DNA from: Arsenophonus sp052174495
GTDB lineage: Bacteria; Pseudomonadota; Gammaproteobacteria; Enterobacterales; Enterobacteriaceae
Length of the DNA: 12,130 nucleotides
Assembly (NCBI GenBank): GCA_052174495.1
Contig: JBQMRR010000108.1
Coordinates: forward strand, 1-12,130
Reading direction: 5' to 3'
Part shown: positions 1 to 8,900 of the stretch, one piece after another
Position numbering within the stretch: the first letter of the stretch is position 1
Layout of the letters: each line of letters starts with the position of its first letter
The notes under the pieces: model-generated
The model's database searches: none
What the model was told of the DNA's origin: nothing
Seen by the model: the letters and a program-made list of their open reading frames with translations, nothing else
Position numbers and translations under genes: made by a program

Positions 1-1060
1 TTCTTAAGTTTTTTCGTCTCTGCAGAATATTATTGAAACCTTTGCAAAAACATAAAGGCTTTTATTGGTGAAATTATGGTTTTTCCGCTGCTACCCAAAC
101 TTTCTGGCAATTCACCTTTAACTTTCTGTATTTGATGTCTTTATAGAGTTATACTAGCACATTAGCTATTTATTTTTATATACCTAATAACATTTATACT
201 GCGTATTCAGGAATATCTTTGCTATTGTATTCTAAAAACTAAGAGCACTGTCTTCCGTAATAAATCTAGGAAATACGTTAAGCTCTATGCTGTCAGGCAA
301 TTAATAAGTTTAGCTTAGTGAATTTCTGATTTTCAATAAACATCTTCGGTGCAACGAGCTCATTATGTCCATGTGTACTGACGTTGATAATAAGCAGAAG
401 ATAAAAGCGATCAGCTTATCTGGCAAAACGGTATATGCAATTGGCAAAAAATAAACGTAATGCATATCGCGTAAATTACGTAACTGCCTATTATTCCCTA
501 TGCTCTTCAAGTTATTCCTATTTCAATTTACTAATGGTCTCTTCAGAGGAAAGCATATGCTTTTTATCAAAAAGCGCATTTACAGAGCTTAGTGAAAATC
601 ACGGGTGGCTATTCGTAGAATAGCAATCATAGAAAAATTCTTCGCCATTTTGCACATTTTAAATAAGACGGCAGCAATGAACTTTTGAAACAAATTCTTT
701 TGCTGCTTACAATCTCTTTTTAACTTTAGGCACTTTAATCTCAATATTGGCAATACTTATCTTCTATTCTTTGCTGTAGCAAAGAACTGTTATGGTCTAT
801 TAGCATAACTGCTCGTCGACAAGACGGTGTTGAATATCTTTGAACAACATGACTTTAAGCTCCTTATTAAACAGTGGTGCTATCAGCTCCTACTGCACCA
901 ATTATGGATAAGTTCATGAAAGAACTCACGGTAATATCTGGTTTTAGGAATATTGCAGGACTAAATTTCATAATTTATATCTCTCTGTTGTTAAAATCAT
1001 CTACGAAATCAATTAGCACAGGATATGCCTCCATCTCCAAAGTTCATATATCAGAATTAG
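1..1060 (-). mobile_element. Decayed IS256-family (Mutator-type) transposase, copy 1, cut by the window edge
   Basis: Relic of a DDE transposase, read right to left. No frame stays open, but peptides in family order can be pieced together across frames: an N-terminal stretch near 850-980, NIEIKVPKVK at 719-748 (the family's V-x-V-P-K-V-R segment), a SSEETISKLK-like stretch near 530-560, a YVYF...IYR-like stretch (family YVYxWADGIY) near 430-470, and THGHNELVA at 350-376 (family G-x-KELVA). Downstream, 1-250 still resembles the FWNAI...KVK region, and the C-terminus lies off the left edge. Stops and frameshifts are many, so it cannot make transposase. The same peptides occur in copies 2 and 3, which supports the call. 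Its 5' end abuts the broken rsmB, so it probably inserted there. Terminal inverted repeats and a target duplication could not be defined. The family assignment is from remembered consensus motifs, not a search. Confidence 0.8.
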
Positions 1061-1069
1061 TATAACTTA

Positions 1070-1371
1070 ATATGATAGTATCTTAAATGGTTGCTATTAA
1101 TGTAATATTGCGAAAATATGAGTAAAACGAAGTTAGTAAATTCCTATTATATTAAAATGTTTTTAAGAGTTTAGTTATTAACTGTTGAATAAATTATTCC
1201 AATAATGATAACACTCTCTAAGTACAGTAAAACTGAGCACTTATAAAAGTATTTTATCTTTATCTGATATATTTTCCAGTTTGGAATATAGTGCTTAATG
1301 ATTTCTTTTGATCTAATAATATTAGTAATAATTTGAATACAAATTCTTCTAAGATTAGATTTTTTATCTAT
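1070..1371 (-). pseudogene. rsmB: rsmB (sun) pseudogene, N-terminal fragment only
   Basis: Intact RsmB is a roughly 430-residue methyltransferase making m5C967 in 16S rRNA. Only about the first 95 codons can be traced. Reading leftward from 1371, KKSNLRRI matches the family start KKQRNLRS. After a frameshift SDKDKILL (1243-1266) matches E. coli SDKDKALL, followed by VLSFTVLRE for CFGVLRT. A further frame change gives IIGIY, then a stop, then LRFTHIF, matching the MVGLYQLLYTRIP region. The start codon position now reads ATA, and stops interrupt the frame. The S-adenosylmethionine domain is absent because the transposase relic begins at about 1060. It lies about 53 bases downstream of fmt on the same strand, exactly where rsmB sits in the enterobacterial def-fmt-rsmB operon, and that synteny strengthens a modest sequence match. 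Confidence 0.75.
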
Positions 1372-1424
1372 ATTAAAATAATTACCTACTAATTATAAAT
1401 GCTGGAAAATTATTTTTAATTTAG

Positions 1425-2387
1425 TTAAAATAGTGAATTTATTATTCTTCCAGGAATAAACCACCCGTGACGCGAGTTTAAAAAATCACTAGCTAACATT
1501 ATTTTTTTTCCGGCCGGTTGTATTTTTAAGATATTTAAAATACCTTTTGCAGTTGCCACTTTAATTCCTGTTTTATCAGCACTTAAAATTGTTCCCGGTA
1601 AAGCTTCAATATCATAATAAATAACTTCAGCATACCAAACTTTAATACGTTGATCTTTAATAATAAAGTAACTTACTGGCCAAGGATTAAATGCTCGAAT
1701 ACATCGTTCAATTTGTTCAGCTGAAAGTGTCCAATCAATTAATGCTTCATCTTTACTTAGTTTTTCAGAATAGTTAGCAAATCTATTATTTTGTTTTTTT
1801 GTTTTTGCTTGACCTGAAGTGAGTAAATTAAGAGTATGCAGAAGTGCAATAGGGCTAAGTTTTGCAAGTTTTTGATATAGTGTTACACTGGTATCTTTTA
1901 ATTCAATTGGGCAACTTACTTTATAGAGCATATCCCCTGTATCTAGACCAATATCCATTTGCATAATTGTAATGCCTGTTTCTTTATCGCCAGCCAAAAT
2001 TGAACGTTGAATTGGTGCAGCGCCTCTCCAGCGAGGTAGTAGTGAACCATGAACATTGAGGCAGCCCATTGGTAACATATTTAATATAATTTCAGGTAGA
2101 ATTAGGCCATATGCGACAACAACCATAACATCCGCATGTTGATTTTTAATCCAGTTATGACTTTCTGCTATTTTTAGAGTTGTTGGCTGGAAAATAGGAA
2201 TATTTTTTTTTTCGGCTAGCGTTTTTACTGGGCTTGATGTGAGTTTTCGCCCTCTTCCAACTAGTTTATCAGGTTGCGTTAGAACACCAACAATTTTGTA
2301 TTTATTCTTGATAGTAAGTAAGGCAGCTAAATGTTGTGCTGCAAAATCTGGGGTACCGGCAAAAATGATTCGTAGACAGTCTGACAC
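1425..2387 (-). CDS. fmt: Methionyl-tRNA formyltransferase, intact
   Basis: Transfers a formyl group from 10-formyltetrahydrofolate to the amino group of Met-tRNA(fMet), producing the cytoplasmic initiator tRNA. The 320-residue product matches the family length (E. coli 315). The N-terminal Rossmann-like catalytic domain begins RIIFAGTPDFAA (6-17). The basic tRNA-binding loop QPDKLVGRGRKL is at 38-49. The catalytic segment NVHGSLLPRWRGAAP supplies Asn111 and His113, and GLDTGDML (147-154) supplies Asp149. The C-terminal OB-like domain keeps ERCIRAFNPWP and IQPAGKK. The start codon is GTG (2385-2387), chosen because the alignment begins there and a Shine-Dalgarno sits just upstream. The usual partner def, immediately upstream, is dead, and rsmB downstream is broken, so fmt is the only survivor of its operon. 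I see no damage in it. No promoter was identified; it may still depend on the one that served def. Confidence 0.97.
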   Translation of the reverse strand: MSDCLRIIFAGTPDFAAQHLAALLTIKNKYKIVGVLTQPDKLVGRGRKLTSSPVKTLAEKKNIPIFQPTTLKIAESHNWIKNQHADVMVVVAYGLILPEIILNMLPMGCLNVHGSLLPRWRGAAPIQRSILAGDKETGITIMQMDIGLDTGDMLYKVSCPIELKDTSVTLYQKLAKLSPIALLHTLNLLTSGQAKTKKQNNRFANYSEKLSKDEALIDWTLSAEQIERCIRAFNPWPVSYFIIKDQRIKVWYAEVIYYDIEALPGTILSADKTGIKVATAKGILNILKIQPAGKKIMLASDFLNSRHGWFIPGRIINSLF

Positions 2388-2394
2388 GTAAAGA

Positions 2395-2399
2395 TCCTT
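2395..2399 (-). promoter_or_regulatory. Ribosome binding site of fmt
   Basis: On the minus strand AAGGA lies seven bases before the GTG start of fmt, a good Shine-Dalgarno at normal spacing. It falls in the 33-base gap between the old def stop (2421-2423) and fmt. It supports the GTG start and shows the translation signal has survived although def has decayed. Confidence 0.75.
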
Positions 2400-2420
2400 T
2401 TATTCTAAAATAGAAAATTA

Positions 2421-2935
2421 CTATTTCGCTGCTTTTGTTTTTAGACGTTCAAGTTTTTTTTAATTTTCTTCCTAATATGTTGACATTTTAATAGAGAAAA
2501 TAGTCAATTAATAATTTGCTATTCAAATGATGAATTTCATATCTGAATACAGATAGCAAGTAGATCATCTATTTCTAATTAAAATTATTATTATTTATAT
2601 TTTTAAGGCTTTTATTTTGATCTATTTAGCATGATGGATAAATATACGTTGTTCCGGTATAGAAAACAACCTTCTTTAATTCTCATTTTACCAGATGTTT
2701 CTATGATAACAGGATTTATAAGTACCAATTTTAATTACAAAATTCCAAAATATTAATAGAAATAATTCTTGATGAATATTAACCCTGTGTTTCGATTAAA
2801 CCAATACTTCCTTCTCTATGGATCGTTTTAAATATATCATTTATGATACGTTGTATTTTTGTATTAACTTTTTACCAGTTGTACAAATTTCCAAAGACGT
2901 TCATATAGATAATGTACTATATTTAGTATTGATAT
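2421..2935 (-). pseudogene. def: def pseudogene (peptide deformylase), full length but inactivated
   Basis: Peptide deformylase removes the formyl group from new proteins. The whole gene can be followed from 2935 down to a TAG at 2421-2423, 515 bases against about 510 in E. coli, but across all three frames. In order: ISILNIVHYLYERL for SVLQVLHIPDERL, with the start ATG now ATA; IQRIINDIF; GLIETQ (2785-2802) for the GLAATQ motif; LVLINP (2711-2728); KEGC for EEGC, keeping the metal-ligand Cys; SIPEQR (2646-2663) in another frame; LEIDDLLAICIQ (2543-2578); YEIHH (2527-2541) where active enzymes have the metal-binding HEMDH; and a C-terminus KKLERLKTKAAK. In-frame stops and at least four frameshifts are present, so no enzyme can be made. 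It lies directly upstream of fmt on the same strand, the standard def-fmt order. Confidence 0.92.
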
Positions 2936-2994
2936 AAATATTTAAAGTTATATGAAAAAAATAAAAGTTATTTGATATCTCTATTTATTTTATA

Positions 2995-3016
2995 TATCTC
3001 CTCATTATGAGAGATA
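2995..3016. repeat. Short imperfect palindrome upstream of the dead def
   Basis: The arms are about ten bases, TATCTC-CTCAT against ATGA-GAGATA, with a one-base bulge and almost no loop. It lies about 60 bases upstream of the old def start, in the 215-base AT-rich gap (2936-3150) between the def relic and the second transposase relic. It could be an old operator, a terminator remnant without a T-run, or chance in AT-rich DNA. Nothing else in this gap was recognisable; the only open frame, 25 codons from 3076 on the plus strand, resembles nothing I know. Confidence 0.3.
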
Positions 3017-3149
3017 ATATTGGTTATAAACAGAACACAATTATTAGTAATTAAGCTTATAAATATAATAGAAATATGGCTACTATGAAGATGATCTCAC
3101 ATCTTTCAGCTGTTAAGACTGTTGTAATTATGGGAAAATCATTGCATTA

Positions 3150-4540
3150 AATAAGAGTTATTAGCAAATCTGATATATAATGGCGGGGTACCCGTTCTAG
3201 TCTAATATTTTGTGAATCTATTCTCCATCTTTAAATTAGATGTTGTTTACTAACATAGTCAGAAGGTCAATTCTATTAGTCGGTTTCTAGTTTTAGAAGC
3301 AGACAAAAATACCTAAAACACTATTGAAATAGTTGTTTTTCTTGAGGTACACATTGCTTCGCGCATCAGCTTCGTAGGCTTAACTGTCATAAAACCCAAT
3401 TTAATCCGGATTCATCATTCTTATTGATGCCTCAGTACACTGAGAAGAATCCATAGGAATGCCAGTCATTCTTCTTAATTTTCCACAGTTTCTTAATTGT
3501 TGCAGAGTTAACCTTCGCTAAACCTTGCCAACAAAATATTAATATCTTTATCAGCGACATCATAGATCTCTGCTAGCCGAAAATCTCCTGTAGCTCAAGT
3601 TTTGACTTTTGATTGCACGCCTTTTATAAGTAAAACTAGTAGATTGGCTATTTTGTGTACACAACAGTGTTTCTGCTATATATCCAGGAATATCTTTACT
3701 ATTGCATTCTAAAAATCAAGCACTAGATCCCCCTTATCAAGCTTTAAATATGTATTTAAGAACGTGCTCATCAGCTATTGAAAAGTTTAGCTAAGTTCGA
3801 TCTAATTCTTGATAGATATCTTAAATTGCAACGAGCTCCTTATGTCCATGCGTAACGCTGGCAATAATTTAAGCACCAAGTAAAAGACAATTAGCTTACT
3901 TGAGAAGCTGGTATATGGCATCTGGCAATGAATAAACGTAAGTGTATCACTTAAATCACGCAGATATAATTGCCAATGCCCTTAAGGTATTCCTATTTCA
4001 GTCTGCTGATGAGTTACTTGACAGAGAAATTATATTCTTTTCATCGAGAATCTTTATCAGGGCTTTGTGAAATTATTGATAGAAGATACCTTACAGAATA
4101 CATAACTATAATAACAACTATTCGTCACTTTTGTACACTTTAGATAAGGCAGGAACGAGCTTTTCAAGGATACTTTATTGCTGCTATAATTCCTGATCTT
4201 AGGTACTTTAATTTTAACATCGCTAATGCCTGTCTGTTTAGTTTGCAGTGAAATAATTATTATGGCATAGAGAGGCCCATAAGAGGATCACCTTGATAAG
4301 GCGTCATTGAGCAGCTTATCGCAACCATGGCTTCGAGATCCACGCTTTATAAACAGCGGTGTCTATCAGCTGCCCTACCATCATTATAAATAAGTTCATG
4401 TAAGGGAGATGAAGGTAATATCTAGTTTTGCAGATACCTATATGATAGACTTTCCTAATATATTATAAATATATTATTGAAATAGTTCATTAAATTAATT
4501 AGCAGAATATACAAGGATATCCTGAAACTCCATATACTAA
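3150..4540 (-). mobile_element. Decayed IS256-family (Mutator-type) transposase, copy 2, near full length
   Basis: Nearly complete relic, read right to left and broken by many stops and frameshifts. Peptides in family order: HELIYNDGRAA-like N-terminal residues near 4370-4410; DVKIKVPKIR (4192-4221) followed by LPYLKCTK; THGHKELVA (3827-3853); FWNAI-like residues then a CCVHKIANLL stretch and GVQSKVKT (about 3610-3720), matching the family's CWVHKxxNVL and KxK-E-IW region; SRKTTISIVF (about 3313-3345); and NNI-stop-FKDGE near 3218-3250 at the C-terminus. Its DNA is clearly related to copy 1, for example the shared run GCAACGAGCTC and the stretch around CAGGAATATCTTT, but much diverged, which implies old insertions. 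The outer edge near 3150 is placed by similarity to the end of copy 3. The inner edge near 4510-4550 meets copy 3 head to head. No inverted repeats or target duplication could be fixed. Confidence 0.82.
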
Positions 4541-5290
4541 AAATGACCATAAATTCCTGTCAGGTAAAATGATTGCCTTTCCCTGTTGATTATATCAGCC
4601 TTACTGAGTATGAATATAAGAAGTTCGTTACAGTCGAAAATGCTTATCAAGAATCAGAAACAAAACTTGCCGAACTCCTCAATGGGCTTCAAGCACGTAA
4701 TTAAACTATATCTTCTAATCTTCCTTATGGAAAGGCTTATACCTTTAGTTTTGGAATGCAATGGCAAAAATATTCTCGGAGACACTCAGAACAACCCTGT
4801 TGACTACATAAAATAAGCTAATGTGTTGTCTTCACTTCTTCAAAAAAAGTCATGCAACCGAAAGTTAAGTATTATCTGCGGGAGGTATGGCTAATAGAGA
4901 GTCTGATTCGGCTAATAAATCTCTTGATATTCGTTAGTAATGTCTTCAGGATATAATCCCAGCGATAAGGATGATGGAAAATAATTAAAAGAACTACTAG
5001 CATTCTATGACTTCTCCAGTTAGCAGATTGGGTATCAATAAGAACGACGAATCTGATTGAATCTGATTTTTCGACAGTGAGGTTATGAAGTTAACAAGTG
5101 AAACTCTGTAGTTCAAAAAACAACCCTTTCAATGCTACTTAAGGTGCTTTCGTTTACTCAGAAAATCTGAATTATCTAAGAAGTGCAACCTAGCCCTGAC
5201 ACTTGCATTAAATAATGTTTAATTTAAGGATGGGGAACAGATTTATAAAGCATCAGAGTATAGTGCAATTGTCATACAGAAAATTTGCTA
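4520..5290 (+). mobile_element. Decayed IS256-family (Mutator-type) transposase, copy 3, N-terminal part missing
   Basis: Only the central and C-terminal parts of the transposase remain, on the plus strand. Clear in-order matches are YQESETKLAELLNGLQARN (4645-4701) for the YRESExSWKELLxxLKxRG region; NILGDTQNNPVDYIK for the FxETxxQxCWVHK region; MQPKVKYYLREVW near 4850-4890; KELLAFYDF (4988-5014); the hallmark WVSIRTTNLIESDFSTVR (5029-5082); QKTTLSML near 5120-5140; and FKDGEQIYKASEYSA (5223-5267). Several frame changes and stops separate them. The C-terminal peptides parallel those of copy 2. The first third of the protein is absent: the relic starts where the N-terminus of copy 2 ends, in opposite orientation. 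The 76-codon open frame at 4586-4816 is part of this relic, not a separate gene. Confidence 0.85.
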
Positions 5291-5920
5291 ATATCTTTTA
5301 GATCAATACTTAAAGTAAAATATCGTTAATGTATACAGTATAATATGAGGGATCAAAGATTGTGAGTATATAAAACCATGGAAATAAAAAATAAGACATT
5401 GATTTTAAGAAATTAAAAAAAGAAATTTCAATTTTTGGTAATTAGTAATAATCTTTTTAATTATGTAATATAGAAAGTATCAGAGTGGAACCAGTCTGAT
5501 TATTATGCATTAAATTTCTAATAACTCTTGGGTCAATATCTACAAAATACATCGGAGGTACTATGCGGTGAAAATTATACTTCTTTGTTTTTATAAGAGA
5601 AAATAAGAAATTAAATAACATCATTCATTTACAATAGTTATTTAGAATATACATGATATTAAATATAGTATAAAACTATATTTAAACCAAAAATTTAACT
5701 AAGTTCATGATATTTTATTTATAGTAGATTAAAGTGTTTAGATCAGCAGAACAGTTTGAAAGATATATCTTTTCTTTACATTTTCTTGAATATATTAAAT
5801 ATTTTTCCGCATCAAATGATTTTTATGCTATCAAGTTAGGAAACTGAGAAAAAGTAAAAATCTCTATATATAAAATTATAAAATAATAGCGTGTAATTAT
5901 CTAGTTTTCTCATAATTAAG
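5291..5920. other. AT-rich stretch with no recognisable gene
   Basis: About 630 bases between the end of transposase copy 3 and the rpoC terminator. I see no RNA gene and no peptide I can assign. The longest reasonable open frame is a 55-codon one on the minus strand (5457-5624), whose middle (HRIVPPMYFVDIDPRVI) looks less biased than the surrounding AT-rich translations but has no Shine-Dalgarno. On the plus strand a strong GGAGG near 5554-5558 precedes ATG-CGG-TGA, a two-codon frame. The stretch is most likely decayed remains of a gene once downstream of rpoC or carried in by a rearrangement. Confidence 0.5.
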
Positions 5921-5957
5921 AAATAAAAATGCCCTCATAAAGAGGGCATTTTTATTT
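5921..5957 (-). terminator. Rho-independent terminator of the rpoBC operon
   Basis: A perfect 16-base inverted repeat, AAATAAAAATGCCCTC and its complement, surrounds a five-base loop (5937-5941). The GC core GCCCTC/GAGGGC is at 5931-5936 and 5942-5947. Read on the minus strand the stem ends in a U-rich run, as an intrinsic terminator should. It begins 15 bases after the rpoC stop. The A and T tracts are symmetric, so it could also stop plus-strand transcription. It is the most GC-rich, best-preserved element in this noncoding tract, as expected for a site still under selection. Confidence 0.93.
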
Positions 5958-5972
5958 TTCAATCCGCCCGCA

Positions 5973-8900
5973 TTATTCATGATCTCGGTTACTAAAACCC
6001 GCATTTAGCAATTCTGCCAAATTAGCTGTTGCTTCATCAGCGCTAACTTGTAATACCTCAATAGGTTCATTAACCATATGACGACGACGCATTCGATCTT
6101 GGTGATATGCATAGCCTGTACCGGCAGGAATTAGGCGGCCAACAATTACGTTCTCCTTTAAACCACGAAGTTCATCACGTTTCCCAGCAACTGCAGCTTC
6201 AGTAAGAACACGTGTTGTTTCCTGAAATGATGCTGCTGAGATAAAGGACTCTGTTGCCAAAGATGCTTTGGTAATACCTAGCAGGTGACGACTAAAGGTA
6301 GCAGGTACTTTATCTTTTTGCTTTAATTTACGGTTCGCTATTTTAACACGAGCGTACTCTACTTGTTCCCCTTCCAAGAATTCAGAGTTACCAACATCAA
6401 CAATGGTTACTTTACGTAACATCTGACGAACGATAACTTCAATATGTTTATCGTTAATTTTAACTCCTTGTAGGCGATAAACTTCTTGGACTTCGTTCGT
6501 GATATAACGAGCAACAGCATGTGCTCCACGTAAACGTAAAATATCATGTGGTGATTCCGGACCATCAGAAATTACATCACCACGCTCAACTATTTCACCT
6601 TCAAAAACATTAAGTTGACGCCATTTAGGGATCATCTCTTCATATGATTCATCACCATCTATCGGTGTGATTACTAGGCGACGTTTACCCTTAGTTTCCT
6701 TACCAAAAGAAATAATACCGCTAATTTCAGCAAGAATAGCTGGTTCCTTTGGTCGACGTGCTTCAAATAGATCAGCGACTCGTGGTAAGCCACCGGTAAT
6801 ATCCTTGGTGCCACCTGATTCTTGTGGAATACGAGCTAATGTATCACCAATATTAATTGCCGTACCATCATCCAATTGAACAATTGCCTTACCAGGTAAG
6901 AAATATTGTGCTGGCATGTCAGTACCAGGAATTAATACATCATTACCTTTGGTATCAACAACACGCAATGCAGGACGTAAATCTTTACTACCTGCAGCAC
7001 GCTCAGCTGTATCGAGAACAACAATTGATGACAAACCTGTTATTTCGTCTGTCTGACGTATAATAGATTGCCCATCTGCCATATCAGAGAAACGAATAAT
7101 ACCTGTAACTTCACTGATAATTGGCATGGTATGTGGATCCCAGTTAGCAATGGTTTCACCAGCATTAACATCATCATCTTTATTAAGGTGTGCGCCATAA
7201 GGAACTTTATAGTTTTCTTTGGTTCGACCAAATGCATCTAGCACTCGCAATTCTGTATTACGAGAAGTGATAACCAAGTGACCTTCAGAATTTTTTACAA
7301 ACTTGGCATTAATCAGTTTAATATTCCCTTTATTACATACCTGAATACTCGATTCTGCCGCAGCACGCGATGCCGCACCACCAATGTGAAATGTACGCAT
7401 TGTTAACTGCGTGCCAGGCTCACCAATTGATTGAGCAGCAATAACACCAACGGCTTCACCTTTATTGATGATATGACCACGCGCTAAATCACGTCCATAA
7501 CATTTTGCACAAACACCGAAGTCAGTTTCACAACTTACAACAGAGCGCACTTTTACGCTATCAATAGAGTTGACTTCCAGCTCATCACACCATTTTTCAC
7601 TTAATAAGGTGTTACGTGGTATTAAAATATTCGCTGTACCAGGTACTAATACGTCTTCTGCTATAACTCGGCCTAAGACACGTTCACGTAAAGGTTCTTT
7701 AACGTCACCACCTTCAATAACCGGTGTCATTAAAATACCATCGTGAGTAGAACAATCATTCTCAGTGATAACCAAATCTTGTGCAACATCAACTAAGCGA
7801 CGAGTTAAATAACCTGAATTTGCTGTTTTCAAGGCGGTATCAGCTAGACCTTTACGCGCGCCGTGAGTTGAAATAAAGTATTGTAATACGTTCAGACCTT
7901 CACGGAAGTTAGCGGTGATTGGTGTTTCAATAATCGAGCCATCTGGTTTCGCCATTAAACCACGCATACCCGCTAACTGACGAATCTGTGCCGCAGAACC
8001 GCGTGCTCCAGAGTCAGCCATCATAAAAATACTATTAAACGAAACTTGTTGTTCGTTTTGCCCATCTCGGTTAACAACTGTTTCAGTAGATAAATTTTCC
8101 ATCATCGCTTTTGCAACTCGTTCATTAGCCGCAGCCCAAATGTCAATAACTTTATTATAACGTTCGCCTGCAGTAACTAGACCTGATTGAAACTGTTCTT
8201 GAATTTCAGCAACCTCAGATTCAGCTTCACCAATAATACTAGCTTTCTTTTTTGGTATTATCATATCGTCAATACCAACAGAAGCCCCAGAACGAGCAGC
8301 ATAAGCAAAACCGGTATACATGATTTGGTCAGCAAAGATAACGGTTGGTTTTAAATCTAAAATGCGGTAACAAGTATTAAGCATTTTAGAAATAGCTTTT
8401 TTACCCAACGGTTGATTAACTAATGAGTATGGGAGGCCTTTAGGTACGATCATCCATAAGATAGCTCTACCAATTGTGGTATTAACTAACTGAGTTACAA
8501 CTTTAATATTACCTTCACCATCATGGACTTCTTCTGTAATGCGGACTTTAACGCGAGCATGTAATGATGCTAAGCCTGTACGGTAAACCCGCTCAGCTTC
8601 TTTCGGTCCAGACAATATCATATTTTCACCTTTAGCATTTACACAATCACGTGTCATGTAGTACAAACCAAGTACCACATCTTGAGAAGGTACTATGATG
8701 GGTTCACCACTGGCTGGTGATAAAATATTATTTGTTGACATCATTAAGGCGCGCGCTTCTAACTGCGCTTCTAAAGTTAACGGAACATGAACAGCCATCT
8801 GGTCACCATCAAAGTCAGCATTATAGGCAGCACACACTAGTGGGTGTAATTGGATTGCTTTACCTTCAATTAAAATAGGCTCAAATGCTTGGATACCAAG

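Noticed and set aside
310..623. Short open frames of 66 (minus) and 62 (plus) codons
   Set aside because: The minus one is a partly in-frame piece of transposase copy 1 (YVYF and following); the plus one is its antisense. Neither has a Shine-Dalgarno or an independent identity.
874..1065. 63-codon plus-strand open frame
   Set aside because: Antisense to the N-terminal part of transposase copy 1, with no recognisable product.
3020..3045. Possible sigma-70 promoter for def (TTGTGT with TATTAT-like box on the minus strand)
   Set aside because: Spacing is 15 bases with poor boxes, and such matches are expected by chance in DNA this AT-rich.
3076..3150. 25-codon plus-strand frame upstream of the def relic, considered as a leader peptide or a dprA remnant
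   Set aside because: No clear Shine-Dalgarno, no similarity to the start of DprA, and it overlaps the edge of transposase copy 2.
4586..4816. 76-codon plus-strand open frame
   Set aside because: It lies inside transposase copy 3; its last residues match the transposase FxETxxQxCWVHK region and its first part is the out-of-frame reading of the same relic.
5551..5570. GGAGG followed by ATG-CGG-TGA on the plus strand, considered as a regulatory mini-gene
   Set aside because: Only two codons, spacing is short, and no downstream gene exists for it to control.
6667..7237. Open frames of 65-70 codons within rpoC
   Set aside because: Shadows of the strongly conserved rpoC frame on the same or opposite strand.
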